In this document: piece after piece, positions 26,285-35,383 of the stretch
Layout: each line of letters opens with the position of its first letter
Numbering within the stretch: position 1 is the stretch's first letter
Assembly (NCBI GenBank): GCA_011390335.1
Contig: JAABSO010000034.1
Span: 1 to 46,684 of the forward strand
Reading direction: 5' to 3'
Source: Desulfotignum sp.
Lineage (GTDB): Bacteria; Desulfobacterota; Desulfobacteria; Desulfobacterales; Desulfobacteraceae
DNA length: 46,684 nucleotides
The notes under the pieces: model-generated
Databases searched by the model: none
What the model was told of the DNA's origin: nothing
The model's input: only the letters and a program-made list of their open reading frames with translations
Translations under genes and position numbers: made by a program

Positions 26285-27496
26285 ATGGTTCCGCAGTATG
26301 ACATCACAGTGATCGGCGGCGGCATTGTGGGTGTCTCTACCGCACTGGCACTCAAAGAACAATTTACAGATGCCGCCATCCTGCTGCTGGAAAAAGAAGA
26401 CCGGTTTGCGGCCCACCAGACCGGCCACAACTCCGGGGTAATCCATGCCGGTGTGTATTACCAGCCCGGGAGCCTCAAGGCGGATTTCTGCCGCCGGGGG
26501 TCCCGGGCCACCATTGATTTCTGCAGAGAACACAACCTTCCTTTTACACAATGCGGCAAGGTGCTGGTTGCCGCCAATGCCGTGGAAATTGAACGGATGC
26601 AGGCCCTGGAACAGCGCTGTATCCAAAACAAGATCCAGGTGCACCGGATTGACCGGCCGGAACTGGGCAGTCTGGAGCCCCATATCCAGGGCCTTGGGGC
26701 ACTTGTTGTGCCGGCCACGGCTATCTGTGATTTTGTAAAAATCACACAAAAAATGGCGGCCCTGTTCCAGGCACTAGGGGGAGAAATCCAGACCGGACAG
26801 GCTGTCATCAATGTGAAAGAAACTTCTGACAAAGTGGTTTTGCACACCCGGCACCGCTCTTTTTTCACCAGGTATGTGATAGCCTGCGGCGGTCTTATGG
26901 CTGACCGTCTGGCAAAAATGATGCACATTCCCATTGATTTTGCCATCATCCCTTTCCGCGGGGAATATTTTCGGCTCCCCTCCCGGCTGTCACACATTGT
27001 CTCCCATCTCATCTATCCCATCCCTGATCCGGCTCTGCCGTTTCTCGGGGTACACCTGACCCCAATGATTGACGGCAGCATCACCGTGGGTCCCAATGCA
27101 GTGCTGGGTTACAAGCGTGAAGGATACGGCTGCATGAACATGGATCTCACTGATATGGCAGGAATGGTTTCTTTTCCCGGTTTCTGGAAAGTCATGGCAA
27201 AAAACCTGGGGTCAGGCTTCAGGGAACAGATGGATTCTTTCTGGAGACCCGGGTACCTGAAGCGGATCCGCAGATACTGTCCCTCGTTGACCCTGCAGGA
27301 CCTTCTGCCCTGGCCTGCCGGCATCAGGGCACAGGCTGTCATGAAGGACGGCAGCCTGGTGCATGATTTTCTGTTTGCCCGGACCAGGCGGTCTCTGCAT
27401 GTGTGCAATGCCCCGTCTCCTGCTGCCACTTCCGCCATTCCCATCGGCCAATACCTGCGGGACCAGGCCATTGATATGTTTCACCTGGATCATTGA
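26285..27496 (+). CDS. lhgO: L-2-hydroxyglutarate oxidase/dehydrogenase (FAD)
   Basis: The 403-residue protein is a FAD-dependent DAO-superfamily enzyme of the LhgO type. The dinucleotide-binding motif VIGGGIVGVSTAL is at about residues 9-21. The family phrases TGHNSGVIHAGVYYQPGSLK, FRGEYFRL, GPNAVLGYKREGY and PAGIRAQAV are all present. It oxidises L-2-hydroxyglutarate to 2-oxoglutarate and passes electrons on, probably to quinone. I used the ATG at 26285 because AGGAG lies upstream and the nucleotide-binding motif then begins at the normal place; a TTG 39 bases earlier adds an unlikely leader. It is a single plus-strand gene between two minus-strand clusters and ends at a terminator. Confidence 0.87.
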   Translation: MVPQYDITVIGGGIVGVSTALALKEQFTDAAILLLEKEDRFAAHQTGHNSGVIHAGVYYQPGSLKADFCRRGSRATIDFCREHNLPFTQCGKVLVAANAVEIERMQALEQRCIQNKIQVHRIDRPELGSLEPHIQGLGALVVPATAICDFVKITQKMAALFQALGGEIQTGQAVINVKETSDKVVLHTRHRSFFTRYVIACGGLMADRLAKMMHIPIDFAIIPFRGEYFRLPSRLSHIVSHLIYPIPDPALPFLGVHLTPMIDGSITVGPNAVLGYKREGYGCMNMDLTDMAGMVSFPGFWKVMAKNLGSGFREQMDSFWRPGYLKRIRRYCPSLTLQDLLPWPAGIRAQAVMKDGSLVHDFLFARTRRSLHVCNAPSPAATSAIPIGQYLRDQAIDMFHLDH

Positions 27497-27580
27497 CCTG
27501 TCTCACCCGGGCCATTGACAACCCTGGATATGTGAATAATTTGCTTTCATGCATATCACCTGAAAACAGATATCCGGCCG

Positions 27581-27616
27581 CCCCTGTGTGGGCATACAGG
27601 GGACCTAATCTTTTTT
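27581..27616 (+). terminator. Rho-independent terminator after lhgO
   Basis: CCCCTGT (27581-27587) pairs with ACAGGGG (27596-27602) around an eight-base loop. TTTTTT at 27611-27616 follows after a short spacer. The spacer is longer than ideal. The far end overlaps the last codons of the convergent NtrC-type gene. Confidence 0.55.
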
Positions 27617-29026
27617 GTTCAATTTTTTCCAGCGGTAGCGAAAGGTGTGGTGGTTCATGTGCAAAAGCCTTGCTGCCTGGCTTTCATTGCCTCCGGTCCG
27701 GGCCAGGGCCTTTGCCATATAGGCATGTTCCATGTCTGACAGAATTTTTCCCAGAACCACGCCGTTGTCAGTTATAATCACAGGGTGTTCAGATGATTCA
27801 GGGCTGTTTTCCGGGGCGCTTTGTAACAGATGGACAGAGGCTTGTCTGTCAGCGGTGCCCGGTATCAGCCCCAGCTCAGGTATGTCCACCAGATCATTTT
27901 TTGCCACCAGCACGGCCCGTTCCACAATGTTTTTCAGTTCCCTGACGTTACCGGTAAAGGTGTGGGATACCAGGCGCTGTCTGGCATCTTTTGTAAACCC
28001 TGTCAAGGATTTGCCAAATTTCTCATTAAACTGCAGCAGAAAATACTTGGCCAGGGGAAGAATATCATCAGGCCGTTCGTTCAAAGAAGGAATATTGGCC
28101 GTAACGACACAGAGCCGGAAATACAGATCTTTTCGGAACCTGCCTGCTGCCACCAGATCATCCAGATGCTTGTTGGTGGCAGACACCACCCGGGTGGCTA
28201 CCCTGTAGGTGCGGGTGCCCCCCACTTTGTAAAATTCGCCGTTTTCCAGGAACCTGAGCAGCTTGGCCTGGCCGGCCGAGCTCAGGTCCGCCACCTCATC
28301 CAGAAACAGCGTGCCCTTGTGGGCTTCTTCGATAAACCCTTTCTTACCCTGGTGCCTGGCCCCGGAAAACGCACCGGCCTCATACCCGAACAGCTCGGAT
28401 TCCAGCAGGTCTTCCGGAAAGGCCGAACAGTTCACCGCAACAAACGGACCCTGGAATACCGGACTTCTGGCATGGATGGCTTTGGCGATCAGTTCCTTGC
28501 CTGTCCCGGTCTCTCCCAGAATCATGATGGGAGTATCCGGGCTGCTGGACACCATATTGATAAAGTCCATGATATCTGCGATATTTTTGCTCTCCCCGAT
28601 AAAGCACGGCTCATTTTCCCGGAGAAATTTCTCCTGGAGCAGCTGGACCTCCTTGACCAGGGCAATGGAGGAGATGGCTTTCTGGATGGTCAGTTCCAGC
28701 AGGTCCGGGTTGATGGGCTTGAGGATGAAATCGAATGCCCCCAGTTTCATGGACTGGATCACCATCTGGATATCTTCAAACGCCGTAATCATGATCACGG
28801 GCAGTCCGGGATGCTGTGCCTTGACAAGTCCTAAGGCCTCGATGCCGCTCATGCCGGGCAGGCCGATGTCCATGAGGACCAGATCCGGCACCTTGTCTGC
28901 CAGGGCTGCGGCAAAACTTTCCGCATCTTCATACAGGGCCAGATCGTAGGTGTCTGCCAAAACCATATCCAGGCCGTCCCTGATGGTCTGCTCATCATCC
29001 ACAATGGCAATGCTGTACCGTATCAC
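27605..29026 (-). CDS. Sigma-54-dependent response regulator (NtrC family)
   Basis: The 473-residue protein has a receiver domain (D10-D11, phospho-Asp D53, K103), an AAA+ domain and a Fis-type helix-turn-helix at about 449-471 (NESQAARLLHMNHHTFRYRW). Walker A is GETGTGKE at 171-178. The sigma-54 contact loop reads GAFSGA at 218-223 instead of the common GAFTGA. It should activate -24/-12 promoters when phosphorylated. It overlaps the upstream kinase gene by four bases, which marks that kinase as its partner. Three -24/-12 candidates lie in this window, in front of the tmc, nifU-like and metF/hdrA genes. Confidence 0.9.
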   Translation of the reverse strand: MIRYSIAIVDDEQTIRDGLDMVLADTYDLALYEDAESFAAALADKVPDLVLMDIGLPGMSGIEALGLVKAQHPGLPVIMITAFEDIQMVIQSMKLGAFDFILKPINPDLLELTIQKAISSIALVKEVQLLQEKFLRENEPCFIGESKNIADIMDFINMVSSSPDTPIMILGETGTGKELIAKAIHARSPVFQGPFVAVNCSAFPEDLLESELFGYEAGAFSGARHQGKKGFIEEAHKGTLFLDEVADLSSAGQAKLLRFLENGEFYKVGGTRTYRVATRVVSATNKHLDDLVAAGRFRKDLYFRLCVVTANIPSLNERPDDILPLAKYFLLQFNEKFGKSLTGFTKDARQRLVSHTFTGNVRELKNIVERAVLVAKNDLVDIPELGLIPGTADRQASVHLLQSAPENSPESSEHPVIITDNGVVLGKILSDMEHAYMAKALARTGGNESQAARLLHMNHHTFRYRWKKLNKKD

Positions 29027-30687
29027 TCTTTGCTGTTGTCCCTGGTTTCCTTGCTGTTGACCCTGGTTTTCAAAGGCAGTTCAATGGTGAACCGGGTGCC
29101 TTTGTTTTCAGCGGAAGTGAGTTTGAGCACCCCGCCGTGGTCCAGGATGATGCGGTGACAGATGCTCAACCCGATGCCGGATGAATTGGACTTGGTGGTA
29201 TAAAAGGGATCAAACACTTTGCCCTGCCGTGATATGGGAATTCCCGGACCTGTGTCTGTGATCTGAATGATAACATGATCGGCGGTGCTCGTGGTGGACA
29301 GCTGAATCTGCTTTTCCCCGGAAAAATTTTTCATGGCCTCGGCTGCATTGGTGATCAGATTAAGGATCACCTGCTCTATGAGGTGGGGTTCCACAAAACA
29401 CTCAGGGATATCCGGATCCAGGTGTTTGACAAACCGTATGCCGCTTTTGCGAAGCGTCACAGCGGTGAGTTTGGTGACCTCATCAATATAGGTGTTGAGA
29501 TTGGCAAACACAAACCTGGGCTGGCCCGGTTTGGAAAAATCCATGACCCGCTTGATAATGGATTCAATCTTGTCCGAAGCCAGTTCAATTTTCTCAATAA
29601 TGGACACCACCTTTGTGATGTCCCCCATTTCATTGTAAATATTTTTTAAGGCTTTGAGATAAATATAGATCCCGGACAAGGGATTGCGGATTTCATGGGC
29701 AATGCCTGCGGTTACCCGTCCCAAAGAAGTCATCTTGTCCTGGATCCGTAAAAAATTTTCCACCTCCTTGGAATCGGTAATATCCATGATGTTTGTGAGC
29801 ACAGACTGCACCCCCAGGTAATCGATCATGGTTGCGGAAATCAACGCCCACCTGACTTCAGCGGCAGCCTGATCAGACCCTTTGGGATAATACCTGAAAT
29901 CTTCTTCCATGCGCAGGATCTGTCCTGCCAGAAGGGCCTGGTATTTATGGCTGATCCGTTTTCTATCACCGGCATAGACGTGGGAGAACTGCGGCGGATT
30001 GAACACATGGGTCATCAAAGAATGCACTTTGCGCAGACCGGGTTTCTGATAGACAATTTCGTGGTTCTGAATAATGGAAATATAATTGAGAGAGTTTTCA
30101 ATAAGGGTCTTGAACCGGGCCCGGCTTTTTTGGGTGGCCAGTTCCGCTTTTTTCTGTTTTTCCTCAAGATCCAGGCGGTACAGGGCTGCGGCAATGTCAT
30201 CAGCCATTTCCTTGACAATGTGCTTTTCCGTCAGATCATCAGCCAGATGTTTGGGAATGGACAGCACCATGAACCCGAAATTTCGCTGTTCATGGACAAA
30301 GCTTGCGGCCAGTCCGCCGCGGTCTGCATACCCGTGGGCAAGCAGGCACCGGGAACATTCTTTTACCGGGTCAAGAACGGCAAACACCTGTTCCGATGCC
30401 AGGGTTTTTTTGATGCATCTTGTAAATTTCTGCTCCAGGATCTGGCTTCGGACAGCCGCAAACCGGTCGGTGAACCCGGAATCCGCCACCAGAACAACCT
30501 TGCCATCCTGGTCCATAAGGCCGATCCAGGCGTTGTAATATCCCCGTTTGCCCACCAGGATATCGCAGATCCCCTGGACAAGTCTGCCTTTATCCCGCTG
30601 GCTGATCAGCAGCCGACCCACATCACGGATGGTAGTGAGCACCAGGTTCAGCCGTTCGCTTTTTTCCAGTCTGGCATCTTTCTGCAC
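29023..30687 (-). CDS. GAF/PAS histidine kinase, partner of the NtrC-type regulator
   Basis: The 554-residue soluble kinase has an N-terminal GAF-like domain (about 15-175) with an ECSRCLLAHGY Cys motif at 110-120. A PAS-like domain follows (about 190-305), then HisKA with H331 (GIAHEIRNPLSG), then HATPase boxes (NLITNAAEA, ITDTGPGIP, SSGIGLSI). No membrane helix is seen. The tail contains a short repeat (NSKETRDNSKE). Its stop overlaps the start of the NtrC-type gene by four bases. The GAF cysteines suggest a cytoplasmic redox or small-molecule signal, but this is inference. Confidence 0.87.
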   Translation of the reverse strand: MQKDARLEKSERLNLVLTTIRDVGRLLISQRDKGRLVQGICDILVGKRGYYNAWIGLMDQDGKVVLVADSGFTDRFAAVRSQILEQKFTRCIKKTLASEQVFAVLDPVKECSRCLLAHGYADRGGLAASFVHEQRNFGFMVLSIPKHLADDLTEKHIVKEMADDIAAALYRLDLEEKQKKAELATQKSRARFKTLIENSLNYISIIQNHEIVYQKPGLRKVHSLMTHVFNPPQFSHVYAGDRKRISHKYQALLAGQILRMEEDFRYYPKGSDQAAAEVRWALISATMIDYLGVQSVLTNIMDITDSKEVENFLRIQDKMTSLGRVTAGIAHEIRNPLSGIYIYLKALKNIYNEMGDITKVVSIIEKIELASDKIESIIKRVMDFSKPGQPRFVFANLNTYIDEVTKLTAVTLRKSGIRFVKHLDPDIPECFVEPHLIEQVILNLITNAAEAMKNFSGEKQIQLSTTSTADHVIIQITDTGPGIPISRQGKVFDPFYTTKSNSSGIGLSICHRIILDHGGVLKLTSAENKGTRFTIELPLKTRVNSKETRDNSKE

Positions 30688-30776
30688 GCAGGACCCCGCT
30701 TTAGAAAATCAATTTCCCTTTGTTCATGCCATGCATATGATTTTTTGGACCAAATGACAAGAAAAAAAGCGGGGAT

Positions 30777-32306
30777 TCATATCTTGTACTGGGATATGGG
30801 CAGACTCACTGTAAAGTGGCTTCCCTGACCTTCCTGTGAGGCCACCTGGATTGTGCCGTTGTGGGATGTCACAATACTTTTTACAATGGCAAGCCCCAGT
30901 CCGGTACCATTGATATACCGGGTTTTCTCATTCTTGACCCGGAAAAACCGGTCAAATATCTGGGCTTTGTATTCTTCTGGAATCCCAAGTCCGGTGTCTG
31001 CCACATGGATATTGACGAAATCATCATTTTTATCGCACCATACGGTTATTTTTCCATTGGAAGGGGTGTACCGGATGGCATTGGATATGAGGTTGGCCAG
31101 CACCTCTTCAATATTGGTGCGGTTGCCCATGACAAACATCTCATCCGGACAGGATTTTTTGGTCAGATTAATGGCTTTGGCATCGGCCTGTCCTCTGTAG
31201 AACTGCACCTGTTCAGAAATCAGGCGGGTCAGATTGAGCTCTTCGCGTTCCTGGTTGATGAGTCCGGATTCTATTTTGGACAGGTCCAGCAGTTCCGCAG
31301 CCAGGTCTGACAGGGAGGTGATTTTATCAGCGCTCCTGGACAAAATTTCTGTCTGTTTTTCCGTGAGGTCCCCTGCCAGACCGTCCAGGACCACTTTGAG
31401 CTGCATGAGAATAGAATTTAGGGGGCTTTTTATTTCATGGGCCACCATGGACACAAAATCTGATTTGAGCTGGTCCATTTTTTTCAAGGTGGTAATATCA
31501 TGGAATACCGTTACCGCCCCCAGATTTCGGTTGAGCCTGTCCCGAAAAGGGATACAGCGGATACCGATGATCCGTTCTTCCTGATCATTTTCGTCTGTCA
31601 AAGTGATTTCATCGGTGATTTCAGAAAACTGGTCGCCGGGCTGTTCAATGGCCTGGTCAATCATTTCCAGAACCCGCTGGTGGCCCACAACATCCCTGAC
31701 ATCCTGGCCGATGGCAGACCGTTTAGCTGAACCGATCATTTTTAAAAAAGCCGGGTTTGCCAGAACAATGCGTTTCTGGTGGTCTGTTGTCAACACCCCT
31801 TCTCTCAGGGTATTTACCATGACCCGCATGCGTGATTTTTCACTGGAGATATCCTGAAGGGTTCGGATAAATTCAATGGCCTTGGATATCACCAACCGCA
31901 GTTCCTGCGGGGAAAAGGGTTTGGATAAAAAATCAAAAGCCCCTTTTTTCATGGTTTCAATGGAATGCTCCAGGGTAGCATATCCGGTGATGACAATGAT
32001 CACGGTATCCGGGTGCCGGGCCTTGATCCCGGTCAACACATCCATGCCGGACATACCCGGCATCATAAGATCCAGCAGCACAATATCAAAATGGGCCTCA
32101 TCGATCATCTTCAGACCCTTTATGCCGTTGTCCGCCATGGCCACATCACATCCCTCCTGGGTGAGCAGGCGGTGACAGACTTTCCGAATCCGTTCTTCAT
32201 CATCCACCACCAGAACCCGGGGCTGGAAAAAGATATCCTTCACCTTCTGCTGCAGAGCAGAACCATCGGCTGTATTTTTTTCATCACTGGTTTGTACTTG
32301 AGACAT
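30777..32306 (-). CDS. Hybrid REC-PAS-histidine kinase
   Basis: A 509-residue soluble protein with a receiver domain (D35-D36, phospho-Asp D79, K129), a PAS domain at about 160-275 and HisKA with H290 (SMVAHEIKSPLNS). The HATPase domain has N box NLISNAIRY, G1 VADTGLGIP and G2 NGTGLGLAI, which looks PhoR/WalK-like. It lies 51 bases after the neighbouring PAS kinase and 89 bases before the GAF kinase. CCCCGCTTT (30694-30702) and AAAGCGGGG (30766-30774) form a long-looped inverted repeat in that 89-base gap. Confidence 0.87.
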   Translation of the reverse strand: MSQVQTSDEKNTADGSALQQKVKDIFFQPRVLVVDDEERIRKVCHRLLTQEGCDVAMADNGIKGLKMIDEAHFDIVLLDLMMPGMSGMDVLTGIKARHPDTVIIVITGYATLEHSIETMKKGAFDFLSKPFSPQELRLVISKAIEFIRTLQDISSEKSRMRVMVNTLREGVLTTDHQKRIVLANPAFLKMIGSAKRSAIGQDVRDVVGHQRVLEMIDQAIEQPGDQFSEITDEITLTDENDQEERIIGIRCIPFRDRLNRNLGAVTVFHDITTLKKMDQLKSDFVSMVAHEIKSPLNSILMQLKVVLDGLAGDLTEKQTEILSRSADKITSLSDLAAELLDLSKIESGLINQEREELNLTRLISEQVQFYRGQADAKAINLTKKSCPDEMFVMGNRTNIEEVLANLISNAIRYTPSNGKITVWCDKNDDFVNIHVADTGLGIPEEYKAQIFDRFFRVKNEKTRYINGTGLGLAIVKSIVTSHNGTIQVASQEGQGSHFTVSLPISQYKI

Positions 32307-32357
32307 TTCTGCAAGTTTCCTGTTATCATGTCAAACCCGTTGCCGGGTGTGCTTTTT

Positions 32358-33881
32358 TTATTGCATTACAGACGGGTCACAAAAATGGGGCCCGTCTTCA
32401 GTGGGCAGGTACAAAGGGAATTCAATGATGAATGTGGTCCCTTTGGTGCCGGTTTCCTTGACCGAAATTCTGCCTCCGTGCTCTTCAATAATACCGTAAA
32501 CGATGCTCAGACCTAAGCCGGTGCTTTTTCCCACCTCTTTGGTGGTGAAAAACGGATCAAAAATTTTGGACAAATTTTCCCTGGGAATGCCCTCTCCTGT
32601 GTCTTTGACTTCCAGAAACACCTTTTTATGGGGTTTGTCCTTGTAGGTGTGCAAGGTAATTTTGCCGGTGCCGTGCATGGCATCTGCCGCATTGATCACC
32701 AGATTGATGATCACCTGGTTCAGCTTGTTTGTATCGGCATTGATGAGCATCATCTCTTCGGACAGATACCGCCGGATCTGGATATTGCGGAATTTTTTCT
32801 GGTCTCTGATCAGTTTCAGGCTCTGTTCCACAATCTCATTGATCTGAATGATACGCTTGTTGGAATCCGTACTCCGGCTGTACACCAGAAGGCTTTTAAC
32901 AATATTTTTGCACCGGTTGGCATCTTCCACAATATAGTTGAGGTCTTCTTTTGCATCTGCATCCAGATCGGACCGTTCCAGCAGCAGACTGGCATAAAAC
33001 AACACCCCGGTCAACGGGTTGTTTATTTCATGGGCCACCCCGGCAGCCAGCTGTCCCAGGGATGCCATTTTTTCCGATTGGGCCAGCTGTTTCTGGGTCA
33101 TTTTGAGCTCTTTTTCAACCTTGATCTTATCCTTGAGATCGTTATAGATGGCCATGGTGGCGGATTCATTGCCGTGTTCATCATAAATAATGGCCGCCGA
33201 CATCTCCACTTGGATCTCTTCCCCCTTGGCAGTGACAATGGGTGTTCTGGGAATGATCAGTTTGCCCCTGCCACCGATTTTCTCATCCCGCAGCATGCGC
33301 ATGATCTCCTTGGCTTTTCCCGGAGGATACAGCTGTTCTGTATGGGTGATAGTGCCCTCACCACCGTTATACGCCCCGAACAACTCCTTGGCCACGGAGT
33401 TCATCAGCTCGATCCTGCCGGACCGGTCTGCCGCCACAATGGCACTGGCAGAGGCATAGATGACCCGGGTGATAAACTCCTTGACCCCGATGAGCTGATT
33501 TTCCAGGGATTTGGTCCGGGTGATATCCCGGATACTGGAAAGCACAAATGCCACATCCCCGTTATCATCAAAAATAGGAGAAAACACCCGTTCCTCCCAT
33601 TTGTACTGGTGCTTGAGGGTGTAGGTGTGCACTTCTTTGTTTTTGATCACCCGGGAGATGGGACAGGCTTCTGAATTACAGGGGGTGTCCTTGTACAAAA
33701 ATGAATTAAAACATTTTTTCCCCAGAATATCTTCAGGGGAAAGCCCGTATACATCATAAAATTTTTTGTTGGCCCCCACCACGGTTTTGTCCAGGGAGAT
33801 CATTACCGACGGATAAGACAAAGAATCAAACAGCCTGATCCGCCAGAACAGCTCTTCTTGTGTATGGTTTTCATGTTTCAT
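32358..33881 (-). CDS. PAS-PAS histidine kinase
   Basis: The 507-residue soluble kinase has two PAS domains (about 15-125 and 135-250), HisKA with H284 (GVAHEINNPLTG) and a HATPase domain (NLVINAADAM, VKDTGEGIP, STGLGLSIVYG). The first PAS has C57, C68 and C73 (TPCNSEACPI), close to the Cys motif of two other kinases in the window. Its ATG overlaps the stop of the ACT-like gene by four bases. It belongs to the regulatory tail of the metF/hdrA cluster. Confidence 0.88.
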   Translation of the reverse strand: MKHENHTQEELFWRIRLFDSLSYPSVMISLDKTVVGANKKFYDVYGLSPEDILGKKCFNSFLYKDTPCNSEACPISRVIKNKEVHTYTLKHQYKWEERVFSPIFDDNGDVAFVLSSIRDITRTKSLENQLIGVKEFITRVIYASASAIVAADRSGRIELMNSVAKELFGAYNGGEGTITHTEQLYPPGKAKEIMRMLRDEKIGGRGKLIIPRTPIVTAKGEEIQVEMSAAIIYDEHGNESATMAIYNDLKDKIKVEKELKMTQKQLAQSEKMASLGQLAAGVAHEINNPLTGVLFYASLLLERSDLDADAKEDLNYIVEDANRCKNIVKSLLVYSRSTDSNKRIIQINEIVEQSLKLIRDQKKFRNIQIRRYLSEEMMLINADTNKLNQVIINLVINAADAMHGTGKITLHTYKDKPHKKVFLEVKDTGEGIPRENLSKIFDPFFTTKEVGKSTGLGLSIVYGIIEEHGGRISVKETGTKGTTFIIEFPLYLPTEDGPHFCDPSVMQ

Positions 33882-34813
33882 GGGGATTCAAATCCACTAA
33901 CAAGGGCATTTTGGGCATCCTGTCCCCGGCCTGCAGGCACCACCAGGCTGATGCTGGCACCGGTGCATCCTGCCAGGATAACCGGGACACGGCCGGCTGC
34001 AAGGCAGTCCATGGCAGTCCCGAGAATTTTGTACCGGTCCCCGAAATGGGGGCCGTGGAAACTGATAAAATCCGCAGTCATTGCCGGGGTACCGCCAGTA
34101 TCCGGATCTGTCAGTAAAAACAGGTCATATAGATCTTTTGGCCCGGGCATGGCAGACACAAAATAAAACTTTTTATCCAGCCGGGCCATCCCAGCCATTT
34201 TTTCACCGGCATCTGCCAGTTCTTTGAGCGTGCAGCGGGTCTGGTGAAGCTCCAGGCCGGGCATGCGCCCGATCCCATAAGTCTTGATTTTTTCTTCCAC
34301 ATAAAAGGCACGGGTCTCCGGGTATTTTTGCAAAAAACGGGAAATATCTTCTTCAATTTCCTGGTAATAAGGGGTATGGGACGGGGGAAGGGCAAAGGCT
34401 GATTCCAGAAGAGAAATGACCCGGTCCTGGTCACGGGTTTCAATGACCACACAAATCATGGCATGGGAAGACACCAGTTGCACAAATCTGATGCCGGCAT
34501 GGCCCAGCATCCGGAGCAATGTCCCTGGTACCTGGTGATTGCCATGGTGGGGATAGATGGAAACCATGCACACGTCCGGCAGATCAGGGGAACATCCCGG
34601 TATCCGGGCTGCCTGTTTTCTGTGTTTTTCTTCCAGACAGCAGGAGAACACCTGTGCGGTGTTTATGGAGTGCAGTCCCGCACAGACCATATTGATCCTG
34701 TGCTCCGACAGGATCTGATACAAAGGAACAGTATTTTCTCCTGAAATCGAATACCGACCGGCATGGACCATTTTTCTGCCCAGACGGATGCCGTTAATGG
34801 AAATCTGCTTCAT
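33878..34813 (-). CDS. ACT-domain-like protein of unknown function
   Basis: From the ATG at 34813 the product has 311 residues. The N-terminal part (GENTVPLYQILSEHRINMVC, then ATG-proximal GRKMVHAGRY) and a second part (GTLLRMLGHAGIRFVQLVSS) look like paired ACT domains, as in the C-terminus of aspartate kinase, but no kinase domain is present. The rest has no domain that I recognise; it ends with ILAGCTGASISLVVPAGRGQ. ACT domains bind amino acids or similar small ligands, so it may be a ligand sensor for the kinase it overlaps by four bases. The start is uncertain because no clear ribosome site precedes it. Confidence 0.6.
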   Translation of the reverse strand: MKQISINGIRLGRKMVHAGRYSISGENTVPLYQILSEHRINMVCAGLHSINTAQVFSCCLEEKHRKQAARIPGCSPDLPDVCMVSIYPHHGNHQVPGTLLRMLGHAGIRFVQLVSSHAMICVVIETRDQDRVISLLESAFALPPSHTPYYQEIEEDISRFLQKYPETRAFYVEEKIKTYGIGRMPGLELHQTRCTLKELADAGEKMAGMARLDKKFYFVSAMPGPKDLYDLFLLTDPDTGGTPAMTADFISFHGPHFGDRYKILGTAMDCLAAGRVPVILAGCTGASISLVVPAGRGQDAQNALVSGFESP

Positions 34814-34925
34814 AATCAGGCACACAATACGTTGCAAAAAAACATGGATGACAGGAAGGCAGACAGTTTCTCCCCGCCATCCATGGCAATATGGTTATGC
34901 AGGCATAATTGACAACATATGCAGC

Positions 34926-35312
34926 CTAATTGCAATGATCAGTCACGATCTCCATCAGTTCATCAAGGTCGATGGGTTTGGGGATATAATCATCCGCCAG
35001 GGTTGTTTTGCCGTCATGATGGGTATAGCTGGTTGTTTTTACGGAATCTGCCACAGCAGTAAGCAGCACCACGGCGATATCTTTGAGGGCATCACTGTTT
35101 TTGATCTCTTCGCACACATCCCATCCGTTTTTCCGGGGCATCATCACATCCAGTATCACCAGAGCCGGTTTTTCTTCTTTGATGCGGTCCATGGCTTCTA
35201 CACCATCATAGGCTTTGGCCACCCGGAATTTTTTGGCTTCCAGCTTCATGGAGACAGCCTCCACCAGATCCGGGTCATCATCTACAACCAGAATGAGTTT
35301 TTGTTCGCTCAT
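34926..35312 (-). CDS. Single-domain response regulator downstream of metF
   Basis: A 128-residue receiver domain: D11-D12, phospho-Asp D55 (LVILDVMMP), VVLLTAVAD and K-P strand IPKPIDLDEL. No output domain. AAGGAG precedes the ATG by about six bases. It follows metF after 71 bases and precedes the ACT-like gene by 112 bases, linking the C1-redox genes with the kinases downstream. Confidence 0.87.
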   Translation of the reverse strand: MSEQKLILVVDDDPDLVEAVSMKLEAKKFRVAKAYDGVEAMDRIKEEKPALVILDVMMPRKNGWDVCEEIKNSDALKDIAVVLLTAVADSVKTTSYTHHDGKTTLADDYIPKPIDLDELMEIVTDHCN

Positions 35313-35383
35313 GTTACGATCTCCTTATAGTTTTTGTCCTGACAAGACCAATGGTATCTGTCTTTTCATAATACACCCTGCAT

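Noticed and set aside
30694..30774. Terminator between two kinase genes
   Set aside because: CCCCGCTTT and AAAGCGGGG can pair, but the loop is 63 bases and there is no T-run after the second arm on the transcribed strand, so I did not list it as a terminator.
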